This document shows, in pieces, positions 10,628-25,600 of a stretch of 60,000 nucleotides of DNA (position 1 is the first letter of the stretch; every line of letters starts with the position of its first letter). The stretch is taken from assembly GCF_932526225.1 (NCBI RefSeq), contig NC_064037.1, forward strand, positions 14,647,703 through 14,707,702, read 5' to 3'. The DNA comes from Nematostella vectensis (Eukaryota > Cnidaria > Anthozoa > Actiniaria > Edwardsiidae). A program made the translations under genes and the position numbers. A model generated the notes under the pieces. The model had not been told where the DNA came from. It worked only from the letters and a program-made list of their open reading frames with translations, and did not search any database.

Positions 10628-13600
10628 GTTAGATAAACTTACCATAATAAAATTCCTTATTTACTAAAAATATTTAGTATCTTATCACCTTATATCATAA
10701 TAATTATCTTAAAGACTAAATTAGAATATTTAAACCCACAACAATGCATGAATTTCGATACAAAATACACTTGTTATTGTTATGAAATTCGTTGTACTTA
10801 TGAATGAATTATATAAAGGTCAGGAATTTCAAACAATTTCTAAGTGTATTTTTGACATGTTTCTTTCGTGTCAAAGTTAATCTGAAACAAGTTTCGTATA
10901 GTGTCATTTAGGTCCAAACCAATTCCATACTTTTGAGATTATACAAAGTAATTTATGGAGTTTATCAGTTCGTCTAGACCATACCATTTAGCAATAATTG
11001 GCATACCATCAATACTTTGTACTTTCCAAGGAAATTCAATTAATAAGATTTGACTTATTTTTTCCAAAGTTCTATTCGCTTAAGCTCCCACCACCGAAGA
11101 TGTGTTTTTAATTTGTTTAATGTAAACAAACATGTGAAGTAAACCAATTTATTTCTCTACTGGGTGTCAAGAGAAATGAAAAAGGCTAAAAAATGCACAC
11201 CAAGCCTTTATTTTGTTGGTTGAGCATGATAATAATATGGAATCATGCTGATGACAAGCTGGTAATTCGTAATTTGAAGTAATTTATTCAAGTTGTCTGA
11301 TGCATTTGTACAAAGAAAGCGTCTTCAAACCTTTGTTTTGTTAATTTTTAGCAATTGAATCATTTATTTCACCCATTGTTTAATTGTTCCTCAGCATTTA
11401 TTACTACTACAACAAAACAACATGATATTTCTATTGTTACTTAATTGGTATTTGCCAAAATAACATTTTTTAGAAATATACACCAATTTCTTTATAAAAG
11501 ATTAATGGCATTCAAGGTTTGCAAGGAGTGTTGTTTAAATTTTTCAGACTTATTTTTTCATGTCTTGTATATGTTATTGAGCTGCACTTATGGCATAGTT
11601 TATCTTCATTCATCCAAGACATAATAGGAAATATCTCCCATTAAGCGATATGTAGGATTATTTGGCTTTATGTACCAATCACAAGGCAAAAATATATAAC
11701 CTGTAAGTATAATGTGTTTGGTGTTATCACAAAACAATGTGAGCAAAGAGTTTTCGATATTTTTCAATGGTTTGCAGCGTTAGTAAAAAAATGTAGCATT
11801 TGATTATGCATAGCACAATGTCATTTTATATGAAACAGTCATAAACCAATTTTAGGTGCTGTTTGCTTGATCTGTAATTACTCTGTTTTTACCACTAAGT
11901 TTTAAATTTCTACTAGCTTTACATTAGATGTTTTATCTCCATAATGTAAGCTCATTCTAAGATACAATAATGTAGAAAGGTGTTAAGCTCTGGTCTGTTG
12001 CTTTAGTTAATTTGGAAACCCTCCTGTATTGTTATCGCCAATCTGCAAATTTTTGAATTTTAAAATACCAGCAACAGACTTGTTGCTCCGACATTTGGAC
12101 GGGTTCTCAGTGTTTTACAGTCATCCATGCTACACATTGAAATTCCTCAGAAAATGCTAAAAGATGATAGGGGAATTCACAAATTGGTAAGATGAGACTA
12201 GTTTCAATTAAAAGACATGTTTTGTTTTGCTGTTAAATAGCAATTTGTTGAATTTTTCGGATTTTATCTGGCCTTGAAGTGGTTCATTGTCAAAGCGGGT
12301 GGATCATGTCACCAGCCTTTCTTATTCATAAATACTGAAAGAAATACAGCGTGTTGCCTGATTAAACTTGCTACATATATGGTATGAGCATTCTATCTGA
12401 AAAAAATAAAATAGCAAAAGAGTCAAACACAATTTTACAATAAATATATTTTGACCAAGTATAGATTTCCCTCATACATTTCTTTATAGAATAACTGACA
12501 GCAGCTTTGTGCTGCCTGAGGTCTGAATGAAATTTTCAGCTGTCAAATACCATAAAAGACCACACCTAAAAGCTTTGTTGCACATATGCTTTTTTTCTTG
12601 CAACATGTTACACAAAAATTTTTTTGCAAGAAGCCCACGTTTTCTTACACGTGACACCCCTTGCAACTTCTACTTTCCTCAATTTCTAAACTTCACTTTA
12701 ACAACCAAAAATGTATGTGGGACAAGGGCTTTGAAAATAAATATCCAAGAAGTAGCAGCATTGTTATTGTGGGCTTCATGCGCAACTGATAAAACTTGAT
12801 TGCCTGATAATACTTTTTTGTACTGATTACTTTATTCTCTCAAGATACTTCCAGTGTATTCAAGGATATGGACTTTTTGCTCCTGTGCACAAGGTCATCA
12901 AGACTGGTAAAAAAGAAACAACAAAATTACTCACATCCCCACCCAAGGGTGAACCTACACTTCCTATCTCTCAGCAACTTATTCAAGAAACAGTACAGAA
13001 TTCCCTTGCAGCTGCGGCTACTAATGGTGGAAGTGAGAGTTCTCTTAGCTCTACTGCGTCTGCCCCTCTGTCTACTACCAGTAGCCTTCAAGGGCTTACT
13101 TCAAAGGTTTGTTGATAGCATATCAAAATGGTGGCAGAGTGATCCCAAAATTGGGGGGGGGGGGGGGATAGGGTTTTACATACTCTAGAGCACCACTAAA
13201 AATGAATTTAAACAGTTTAAAAGGATAAATAATATTGGCTTCTTTCAAGCAATCAAGACCACAATCGATTTATAAATGTTACACTTGATACGTATTTAGG
13301 TACATGTAAACCACATCTTCATTAAAAAAAAAACATCTGCTAAAAAGTTTGGTGTAGAAAGTAGGGTCCTGCCCCCCCCCGCTCTGCTCCTACCTGTTCC
13401 CTGCCCCTGGAGAATGTTTTTTTCTGTTGTTTCAGGTATGGCGCATAAACTATCCTGTTTAACTATGCCCTTTCTATGACAGGTTGATGAACATGAGATT
13501 TCACCTGTCAAGTCCCCAAGGCTTTCAACTGGCCAGACAAGTCTACAGATTGCTGCCTTACAGGTGATCTGCCCAGTTCAGTATTTAGTGTTTTTACTAA

Positions 13601-16600
13601 CAAATCGGTTTGAACAGTTTTCAATAAAGATCCCAAATTGAAAAAAAAAATGCACATCATCACTTAAAATTCTAATAAAAGACAACAAAACCAAAGCTGC
13701 ATAGGCTTTATAGCTGGGTTCATTGTTGGGTGACCTCAGAGAATTCAAAATCCTTCAATCAACCTTTTAAACCAATCCATTTGACTGCACACACAGCAAG
13801 GGAATTTATTGGCCACAGTTGTACTATATGATTGACTACGCACTATTTCCAGACAAAAAATGTTTGAATTCTAGGACATTGAGAAAATAGGAATTTGGCT
13901 ATAACCTCATGACAGGCTGGGTTGGTTTGCTTAGTTGGTATTACAACTAAGATTTTTCTATGATCTTTGTTAACAGTATATTTTATTTTATTTACTTTAT
14001 GAACAGGAGGCCCTGCAGGACAGGGAAAAACAGATTCAAACCCTACTTGAAGAAAGAGATTTTGAGAGGACAGAGGTTGCTAATGCTACCAGCCAGGTTG
14101 CTAAGGTACTTGCTGATATTGATTAATAAATATCTCAGACTAAAGTACAGCAGTTTAGGTATTTAGACACTCTCCAAAGACTGCTTCTTGTTCACACTTT
14201 ACATGCTTGAAAAAATTAAAGAAGGGATATAACTTTTGCCTCTTCGCTTAAAAAGTTTTACCAATCCTGGGATTTTGATGGCTTAACTGGATTTTAAATC
14301 TACCTAGTAGTTGTATAAATTTGCAACCTTAATTCTATTCATATGTGACCACACAAGCCAGCATGTTTATAATCAATCTCCCCCCCCCTATAATAAAACA
14401 ACCTCCATCAACTCACTTCTGGTTATTGTCTGTCCCAAGGCTGAAGAAGAAGTGTCAATAATCAAAAGGCAACATGAGCAGGCTGCCATGGAGTACTCCA
14501 AGAATATGCAAGCTCTGAAGGAACTTATTGAGCTTGCCGAGAAAGAGAAGGCTGAGCTGCATTGCCAGGTTGAGGAGGAAAGAAGGTGGGCTTTACTGAA
14601 CCAAACAATCTAAACCAGATAAAATAATATGTTTTAATATAAATGATAAAACATTTAAAACATTGTTAAACTAGATGATACAGTTGCACGTCTATTAATC
14701 AGGTACATTTTTAGCAACCATTGTACACCCACTGTTTTCCAACTGACTATGCTAACTGCTCTATCACGGATTTTATTACCACTGTTAAGCCGTAATAATG
14801 TACATTTACTCTTTGAAAGTTCTATTGTAACCATCATATTTTGGGATGCAGTACTTTTAGTCGCATTGGTTCTCTTGTAAACGTTTGTTGAGGAGCTGAT
14901 ACCAACAGCGAATGTTACTGTATGATTCAATTGGCAAATATCTTTATTAAAGCATTTTGCATTAAAACCATACCATTCTTAGTCTACTAAATGTGGTTTT
15001 TACTAACTGAAATCTGTTGTGGAATCTATCATACACAGAGCTTGTATTCACAGCTGAAGAGTTTATTCTTGCAGTCGTGGCAGCAATAGTTTTCACTGTA
15101 TACCACCCGTCAGCCTGCTGAGCTTCAATTAACCTGTTTCTTTAATCTTCTATTGGAAGTAAATGTGCAGATAAAATGTTCACCCTTCATGTGCAAAACA
15201 CCATATGGTCCAAAACTCCAATTTCCTTGTTATTGCCATTATTTGACTTATGGTACCTTTTCGCATTTGACTTTATTTTCTTTATTCTAACCTCTAACCA
15301 CTTACTATATGTAACTAACTATACTATAAATGTTTGACATTTCCACCATTCATTTAATTTCTTAATTATTTGACATTTATATAACTTTGATAATTTTAAT
15401 GTAATTTAATTTTATTTTAATTGTATACATAACCACTACTGTTGACATCTAAATAAATGTGTTTGTGTGAGTCTGGCATTTAAAACTTTAAGATTACTAA
15501 ATCAAACAAAGGAAATGTACTTTTAAAGTCCTATATAAGGGTTCAAAGTAAGTTGCACTTCAAGGGTTAACATTTTAAAAGCAAAACAATAACATTTTAA
15601 ATTTCGTTTTTACTTTCATGCTTAATGTACGTGTCTAGATTATTGTCTTTCTATGCACGCAGAAAAACTGAGGACTTACAGTTTAAACTTGCTGAGGAGG
15701 AAATTATTTTAGGTGACGAGTTGAAGGTAAGAGTTGGTATAAGAGATGAGTAAGGTCAGAGTGATGTAAATATGTTCTTAGACACAACTTTTCATAATAA
15801 AAAATAGATGATGTTTTTTCATGGTTGATTGCAGTTCCTTAATTCTTTATTATTGACATGTTGTTATTGTTAAATATACTGTAGCTTGTTCTGATTCTTG
15901 TCGTTGATATATTAAGTGAATCCCACTATTCTTTATTATTATAATCACATTGTTTTATCATTATCAGAGTACTCTTTCTGTGTTCTATTGCTAGAAAGGT
16001 TCCCTGTCAACTTGTCAGAGTTGTCTTGACTGTCTAAAGGTCTATGTAGTTTGAAGAGCTGTGGTGCTTGTTCAGGATCCCAAATGGGGTCTGGAAACCC
16101 TAGTTTTAGCCAACATGCAAAGAAAGATGGGAATAGCTGTGTAAAAACCCCTATTATTAGCCAAATAATGGAGGAGAGAAAAATAACAGTGGCCCCCACA
16201 TCATTAAAATTTTGGTAGATCACTTGAGTGTGTCTTATGGAACAAGTTGTGATGCATCCTACACAGTCGAAGTTGTCTGTAGAAACTATTACCTATTACT
16301 GTATGAGCCAACTTTAGGAGGACAAAGAGATAGGGAAGTGGATCCCCCTCCAACCCCCTCCCCAACTTAGGTAGATCACTAATGTTCGTCTTATTGAAGT
16401 TGTCTGACTGACCAAGCTCATGATTTCTCTGCAGAGTGAAGAGAAACAGATCCAGGAGCTGCAGAGCAAGATACGACAGCAGCAGGAGCAGCTGGAACAG
16501 CAACGAGAGATTACCGACACTGTGTCCACGGATCTGGAGGAGAAAGCCAAGGAACTGGAGGAGGCGAAGGTGAGGAGAAAGAGTCAGAAGTCACTGCTTT

Positions 16601-19600
16601 TAGCTATCACAGTGTCTCAGGATAATGGTGTCAAAACATGATATAACCCATGCACTGCTTTTGTAAAAGGTCTATTTTTTCTTTATTCTGCTAGTGAAAG
16701 AGCATTTTTAATGAAGTATTTAGGGTTCAGAAGGTTTTAGATTCAAAACCATTTACAGTATCTTATATATGTAGTTTTGTTCACCTTCAGGTTCCTCCTC
16801 AATGCCAATGTCCCATAATGATGAATTCCCTCCTTGAAAGCATATACACAACCACTAACCTCCACAATCTCCAGTTGTCTGATATCTTTGCCTGTTTCAG
16901 TCTGAAAATGAGGCAATCAGTGGTAAGATGAAGGACATGGAGAGTCAGTTGACCAGTATTGCTGATGAGCTTGCATCTACCAAGGAGGCCTTAAAGCTTT
17001 CCCAACACAAGGTGACTGAGCTTGAGAGCTCATTGTCAGTGGCACAACTCACACAGTCCAACAATGATAGCAACACCCTTCAGCAGCTGCAAGAAAAGCA
17101 ATCTAGGATTAGCGAGCTAGAGCAGGAACTTGCCAGCAATCAATTGAGTTATGAAGAGCTTCAGACAGACTTAGAGTTCACAGTAAGTAGAAGAAGCCAG
17201 TATTATCTTACCTTAACCCATGTCATCACCTTCATTGCATATACTAGACCACCTAAAACCACCTCAGCTTACCTAACCCCTTACCTTATCTCATCCCATA
17301 CCACATAGCCTTACCATACCTCACGCCACCTAGCCTTACCATACCTCACACCACCTAGCCTTACCATACCTCACACCACCTAGCCTTACCATACCTCACG
17401 CCACCTTGCCTTACCATACCTCACGCCACCTAGCCTTACCATACCTCACGCCACCTAGCCTTACCATACCTCATGCCACCTAGCCTTACCATACCTCACG
17501 CCACCTAGCCTTACCATACCTCATGCCACCTAGCCTTACCATACCTCACGCCACCTAGCCTTACCATACCTCACGTCACCTAGCCTTACCATACCTCACG
17601 CCACCTGGCCTTAGCATACCTCACGCCACCTAGCCTTACCATACCTCACACCACTTAGCCTTACCATACCTCACGCTACCTAGCCTTACCATACCTCACG
17701 CCACCTAGCCTTACCATAGCTCACGCCACCTAGCCTTACACATCCCACACCACCTATCCTTACCACACCCCACACCACATACTACTGTACCTCAACTAAC
17801 CTGCCACCAACTAACCTTCTCTTCACACCACAACAGCTCAACCTAATCTCTAACAACATCACCTCACCTTAGCTACAGTTACGCAACAACACAACATGTT
17901 AACATTACACCCCACCTATCTTACCTTACCTTACCTAAACACGCCTTTTACCTTTCCATAAGCCCTGACCAAATAAAACACAGGTCAGTGCAGGCTGGCA
18001 AACTTAATTTCAAAATTTGAACATGTTTAAATTCGATAGAAGTAAACATGAATCGACAAAAGTCAAAGCAAATTTGTGGCTAAATGACATACATAATATT
18101 GCAGGTAGCAATATTTGCCACAACTTGTGCTGACTTTGGCTGGGCATAAACCTTACCCTTCAAGCCCGTACCCAGGATTTTTCTTCGGGGGGGGGGGGGG
18201 GGGAGGGGGGGAGGTGCAAAATCTGAAATAGTGGACCTAATTTTTTTTCGGGTGTTGGGGGGGGGGGGGGGGTGGAGGTAGTTTTCTGATAAAAATCTGA
18301 CCACCCGCGAAAGTCTGCCTTTGCAGTATCGGGACGTTTATTGTTTGATTTGACTACATACCAGAGTGATCTAGCTTATGCTTTATAGTTTTGTCTGCAA
18401 ATAGCACGTCTATTGGGAACCGAAGGTAGACCTTCGGCCATTGTGCCACTTACCACCTCCCTTAACCTTAATGCACCCAACAAGTTACTTGTTGTATGCG
18501 GCTTGTTGTATAAAATTGGTAATTTGTTGAGGATTCATATTCCTCTCATTGTTTTATTTTAGAAAGCTGAGTTGCAAAGTACTGTGGAGGACAATGAGGC
18601 ACTCAAGAAACAAGTTGAAGGTTGGTTTTGACTTACGTGTTAATACTATTTAGATTCATGCAAAATATGTACAGTGTTCCTGAACCAGAGTAATAAATAT
18701 AATATACCCAAAACTAGTAGTCAACTTACTGATTTTAGACGAGATTTATTTAGATAAAATTTATTTTAGCAGTTGTGCATGGACTGAAATACAGAAGTAA
18801 GCATAATGCACATTAAGTGGATGATTGCAGCGGAATGTACATTCGTAATCATGCAACAAATCATGTCCACATATTACAGTGATCGGCATAATTACCTTTA
18901 TATTGCTGGTTTTGAAAACAATGTCTTTTGTTTGCAGAGCTCACAGAGACCATCCACAAGAAAGATGAGGAGTTTGTCACTTTGTCAAATGAGATTGAAC
19001 ATATCAAGCAGGCAATGTTAGGTGAGTTGAGACAGCTGAGACAGACATGGGCAGACAGACAGGAGGACAAAGAAACTCAATGTATAACAGTTTGTTGTGC
19101 CTTAAGAGCCGTCTGAATAAGACACATACTGTATAATTGTCAATTCAGAAAAACTCAACATTTCTGAATCATTGCTAAAAGTCACTTGTCATCCCTTTCC
19201 TCATATTTGGTTGGTAGCAGTCTAAGTAATTTTCGATACCCCTTATGTTTTTTTAGATCTTCAGAAACAACTGACCCTGAGCGAAGCCAAGTCTGAACAC
19301 CTTTCAGCAGATAAATCCAAACTGGTAGGTGCCACTGGTAGAATCAGCTCTCTCCTGCATATCAAGGGCCACAAAACAAGACTCTAAAATACTGTATGCT
19401 GAATACATGCTAGAAGTGATGGATCCAGGGCTGGTTTCATGGGCCAAAAAAAAGTTTAGGGCTTGGGAGAATTTATTGAACCACCCTTTGTAAAAAAAAT
19501 CCACTGCCACTTGTTTAGAGTAGGTGTAGTTGGTGTAGTCCAGGTTGAATAGGGCTTGGGAGAATTTATTGAACCACCCTTTGTAAAAAAAATCCACTGC

Positions 19601-22600
19601 CACTTGTTTAGAGTAGGTGTAGTTGGTGTAGTCCAGGTTGAATAGGGCTTGGGAGAATTTATTGAACCACCCTTTGTAAAAAAATCCACTGCCACTTGTT
19701 TAGAGTAGGTGTAGTTGGTGTAGTCCAGGTTGAATAATTTGGTTGCAAAACCATTAGCAAGATTAAATAGAGAATGGGAGATGACAAGGAGGGTTGTAGT
19801 TTTTTAAAAAATTTTTATACATTTTAATGTTTTTTTTTTTAAAGATTTCATCTTGTTTCCATCATTCCAGAAAAGTTTTCTTTAATTAATTGTCTATCAC
19901 ATAGTAGGACATACTTCTTAGTTTACCTAAGTTATGGCTTGTACTATGATAACACTCCATGTTTTGAGAAATAATAATAGACAAGAAATAGAATTACATC
20001 ATGTAAAAGGCAGGTATAACTTAAAAATATTTTTAATATTGTAATTTTTAATTAAAATGATCTTAGTTCATTTTGTTTTTATGAAAGTGTAATCATTAAA
20101 TGTTGAACAGGAAAAAAGCACAGATTTCAATTATTTCAAATTTTCCATTTGTTTTCCATTTTTCCATTTTTTTTTTTAAAAGCCAATAATTATGAAAATT
20201 ATTCTGGTCCCATGAGAATTCAAGTCTTTTTTTATTTTTCAGGACCAGAAGAAGAAACTTTTTAATAAGGTCCTATGAAGTCATCGCCCTTGGCATATTA
20301 AAGCTTTTAGCATACAATATGGAACCAATTGAGCACTGAAAATTCCTAACTGAAAAAAAAAAGATAAAAATCAAAATGCTATGTCATTAAAATTGTGTTA
20401 GTTAACTTTTATATTTTTGTTTTAAATTGGAATTTTTGCAATAAGCCCAAAAGACTAAACCCCAATCCATTTGTAAATTGACTCTAAAATAAGAAAAATG
20501 TAGCAAAGTCAAATAATATATGATATCAGAATAACAATGATAATATTGGGATAATTATAAGTATTTATGAATAGCAACTAAGTTAAAGTAATGTTGTTTT
20601 CCTAATGTTGTTTTCCAAATAATTGTAAATGTTTGTGTTAATTATTTATTGATAAAGAATTGCTAGTAATATATTAAGTGAGGGGAGATAAATGGCATTG
20701 TAAAAGAGGAAGAGCTATTTTGCATAAATAAATATTGTTGAATGGATAAAACCTTATGTGTGTTGTATATATTTGAATAGATAAATATGATGTGTTGTAT
20801 ATGTCGATGTCTGATTTTTCCATTCTTTTGTTTTGTTTTTGGTTATGGTTGGCGATGATAAGAATGACTAAAATACAGTGGTACAACTTTTAGAGTCATA
20901 GTTTTTGTCCAAATGTATTTGAATAGTCTGTAAAATTAAAAAGGCCGGTTAGTCTCTCAAAGAATGTCGATTTTAAACCACTTTTTATTTTTTACATGTG
21001 AAAGCAATCTAATTGTAAGAGAAGGCTTGAAATCTTGTACATACAGAGAACCATGAAACCTTGAACAGTTACAAATACTATGTTTGGAATCTTTATTGCA
21101 TTTTGACAAATGACAAAAAAAATTGAAAAACTGCACAAGTTTGATACTTGAGAACAACATTTGATTGAAAGTAATTCAGTTACTTGATTTAGCCGATAGA
21201 AATGGGTACATTGTGTGACTGTATTCTTCGGGAGCATTAAATCGCCATTGATTGGCTTTCTTCAATAAGTGCGGTTGATGATGTGAAGGTAGTTGATGCC
21301 CCATACCCCCTGACCTTGTGTGGAAACATTACTTACTAATTACTGCTATCATGGTGTCCAGCATTGAAGGTCACAAGATGCTTTTAATAAGAACCCATTT
21401 ATCATTAAGATAAGCCTGCAATGAATAAAGTGCTGACACAGTGATCTCTCAAAATACTAGAGCTGCATACAATCAACTTGGCAAATGTCACATGCACTGA
21501 ATTTAAATATGAACAAGGAAATGTAGTCTGCTAAGTAATCATGATTGGTCGTCTTATTGGTTTCTCTTATTAATCCTATATTACTCACAGATCCGATTCT
21601 TGTATGGGATCATGATTGACAAAACAACAAATAGAAAATATGATTGTTGACCTTTAAAATCACTTACAGACAATCAGTTGTTTTTTTTTTCATCCACAAG
21701 GCTTTGATAGCATAATTCTGTGATGACACAGAGGAAAATTGGGGCCATGTCCGCGTGTGGTCTTATTATCTATTCCAGCTTAGTTTATATTATCTAATTA
21801 ATACCCAGGACAAAGTCAAGTCCTCAGAGGGCGCCATGTAGGATTGATTTATTCTTCAAAAGCACATATAACTCATTCATAACTAATACTAAATAAGATA
21901 GACAAACTGGATATTTTAAATATTGAGAATATTTTCTTTCATTTTGGTAGCTGTGTCCAGGATAGCATTTATTAACTTGATATTATTAACTTTTATATTA
22001 TTTACAGTGGTTATGGGTGTATAATTTTCTAGTTTTGTGTGTGTTTTTGGTTATGGTTGGCGATGATAAGAATGACTAAAATACAGTGGTACAACTTTTA
22101 GAGTCATAGTTTTTGTCCAAATGTATTTGAATAGTCTGTTAATTAATTAAAAAGGCCGGTTAGTCTCTCAAAGAATGTCGATTTTAAACCACTTTTATTT
22201 TTTACATGTGAAAGCAATCTAATTGTAAGAGAAGGCTTGAAATCTTGTACATACAGAGAACCATGAAACCTTGAACAGTTACAAATACTATGTTTGGAAT
22301 CTTTATTGCATTTTGACAAATGACAAAAAAAATTGAAAAACTGCACAAGTTTGATACTTGAGAACAACATTTGATTGAAAGTAATTCAGTTACTTGATTT
22401 AGCCGATAGAAATGGGTACATTGTGTGACTGTATTCTTCGGGAGCATTAAATCGCCATTGATTGGCTTTCTTCAATAAGTGCGGTTGATGATGTGAAGGT
22501 TGTTGATGCCCCATACCCCCTGACCTTGTGTGGACACATTACTTACTAATTACTGCTATCATGGTGTCCAGCATTGAAGGTCACAAGATGCTTTTAATAA

Positions 22601-25600
22601 GAACCCATTTATCATTAAGATAAGCCCAATGAATAAAGTGCTGACACAGTGATCTCTCAAAATACTAGAGCTGCATACGATCAACTTGGCAAATGTCACA
22701 TGCACTGAATTTAAATATGAACAAGGAAATGTAGTCTGCTAAGTAATCATGATTGGTCGTCTTATTAGTTTCTCTTATTAATCCTATATTACTCACAGAT
22801 CCGATTCTTGTATGGGATCATGATTGACAAAACAACAAATAGAAAATATGATTGTTGACCTTTAAAATCACTTACAGACAATCAGTTGTATTGTTTTTTT
22901 TTTCATCCACAAGGCTTTGATAGCATAATTCTGTGATGACACAGAGGAAAATTGGGGCCATGTCCGCGTGTGGTCTTATTATCTATTCCAGCTTAGTTTA
23001 TGTTATCTAATTAATACCCAGGACAAAGTCAAGTCCTCAGAGGGCGCCATCTAGGATTGATTTATTCTTCAAAAGCACATATAACTCATTCATAACTAAT
23101 ACTAAATAAGATAGACAAACTGGATATTTTAAATATTGAGAATATTTTCTTTCATTTTGGTAGCTGTGTCTAGGATAGCATTAACTTGATGCCATTTTTT
23201 ATATTATTTACAGTGGTTATGGGTGTATAATTTTCTAGTTTTGTGTGTGTGAGCAGGCCCGTAGCCAGAATTTTGAGTGGGGGGGGGGGGGGGGGGGTTC
23301 GTTTACCCATTTAGCGGGCCATTGTCTCTTAGGTAGCTCACCCAAGCTCGCAGTGGAACAAAATTTTTCTTCATTAAAGCGGACCTTGAGTTGAGTGGGT
23401 TGGTTCTCCTGAGAGGAGTAAGGGGAGTAAGCAATTTCTATATTGTTAGCTACAATAATCAGTAGTTTCCTTACAATAAAGCAATGTTTGAAGGTGACTA
23501 TAACTTGAGTTGTGTGAGGTTAATTAATTCAGGGCAGGGGGTCATTTGTCAGTTCTTGAAACTTAGGCCTGAAAGGGTTAAAGCGGACCTTAAGTCAAGT
23601 GGGTTGGTTCTCCTAAAACCCCTGAACCCCCCCTGGCTACGGGCCTGGTAAGAGAGTCTAAATACAACTAAATGTCTGTTGAACTCTGGCCTTCTGTCTT
23701 CTCTTAAACTTGTTGCCTAATGAACTTTTTATTGATAACTTATTCAACACTCTGACATCACCTGCTTTTTAGGAGAATGAAATTGCTGAGCTGTTAAAGA
23801 ACTCTGGTGACAGCTCAGAGCGCCTTGCTTATCTCAACGAACAACTGCGAGTTAAAGACAGGTAATTGTTAGCATTGGACACAGTTTCTTCGTACATGCT
23901 CCCAATTATTTTGATGCCCTCATGAACCTTCATTTATTTCTTGCTGCCATTGTGATGTGTCCCACATTCCTACTGCCCTTGTTATGTTTCCCATTTTCTG
24001 CACTTGTAGAAGTGTACTCTCCATATTTCTGTTGCCCATGTAATGTTCCCCATATTCCGTTTGCCGTTATGTTTCCTTTATTATGCACTTTTACAAGTGT
24101 ACTTTCAATATTCCTGTTGCCCTTGTAATGTTCAACATATTCCTTTTGCCCTTGTTATGTTACTTGTAAAAGTATACTCTCTATATTCCTTCTGCCCCTG
24201 TTATGTTATTTGTAAAAGTGTACTCTCCATATTCCTGTTGCCCTTGTAATGTTCCCCATATTCCTTATGCCGTTATGTTTCCTTTATTATGCACTTTTAC
24301 AAGTGTACTTTCAATATTCCTGTTGCCCTTGTAATGTTCAACATATTCCTTTTGCCCTTGTTATGTTACTTGTAAAAGTATACTCTCTATATTCCTTCTG
24401 CCCCTGTTATGTTATTTGTAAAAGTGTACTCTCCATATTTCTGTTGCCCTTGTAATGTTCCCCATATTCATTTTGCCGTTATGTTTCCTTTATTATGCAC
24501 TTTTACAAGTGTACTTTCAATATTCCTGTTGCCCTTGTAATGTTCAACATATTCCTTTTGCCCTTGTTATGTTACTTGTAAAAGTATACTCTCTATATTC
24601 CTTCTGCCCCTGTTATGTTATTTGTAAAAGTGTACTCTCCATATTCCTGTTGCCCTTGTAATGTTCCCCATATTCCTTATGCCGTTATGTTTCCCTTATT
24701 ATGCACTTTTACAAGTGTACTCTCCATATTCCAGTTGCCCTTGTAATGTTCCTTTATTCCTGTGCCCTTGTAGTTTATCAAATACCCTTAATCGACCGGT
24801 TTTACTGGTAGCGCTATAAAGTTTTATTATATTTTTTTTCCTACACAGATCTTTAGAAGAGTTACAAAGTAGCTCGTCTGAGGCCCAGATCATTATCAAG
24901 AGACTCACAGAAGCTGTTGATAATGCAAAGGTGAGACGGCAATTCTAGCATCAAGTCAGGCCAGCGCACTTTATTAAAGCGGCATTGTCACCAGCTCTCT
25001 TCCGGAGGGCCGATGGAAACCTCAACCGACAAGAGACAAAATAATCTATTAGAATCCGCGCTATTTAACAGGCCATCCGCTCCAGTCACATCCTCAAAGA
25101 AACTCCCATTCCATCCAATCGACACACTGCTTTTACTTGTAAGAAATAGTTTCCGCGTTTTCCGTTAAAAAAATCATCGGAGATTGTTACGTAATCGACC
25201 GGAAGTAAATGGTGACAATGCGCTTTAACCTGCATAGAAGACGTAAACGTATCGCTTTGGCCGATGGCACCTTACTTCCATCCTCAACAGTGCTTACACA
25301 CTAACTTAAACTCTTGATTGTAAACACTGTGGAGAAGTCCGTATCAATACCAATAAAGGAAGTGGCATGTGAAGTGTATTTGTTATATGTCTCGCGATGT
25401 CAGTTTGTGGTCTACAAATACTAAACATGAAAATATTAATTTCATTAAAAGTATATTTTCTGAGATAATAGTCATCAGCGGCCGGCTCCTAAAAGCAGGT
25501 TAGCGCTAACCAAAGTATAAATATGGTTACCTTGACATTTGGATAAGAAGAGCATTCATCCCTGGGTTAGCATTAACCTGCTTTCCAGGAACCCGGCCCA

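Noticed and set aside
9756-10667. Stand-alone 303-residue CAP-Gly protein
   Set aside because: The frame continues past a good donor at 10628 into intron; the rest of CAP-Gly 2 is in the exon at 12845.
20957-21237. Minus-strand frames repeated at 22143-22447
   Set aside because: They recur only because the DNA is duplicated; no homology, no start context and no splice support.
20836-23251. Pair of LTRs of a retrovirus-like element
   Set aside because: Copies abut with no internal region, no TG...CA ends, no primer-binding site and no coding sequence.
24043-24661. Three consecutive 68-residue hydrophobic frames
   Set aside because: They are copies of the 206-bp repeat read in the same phase until a stop in each unit.
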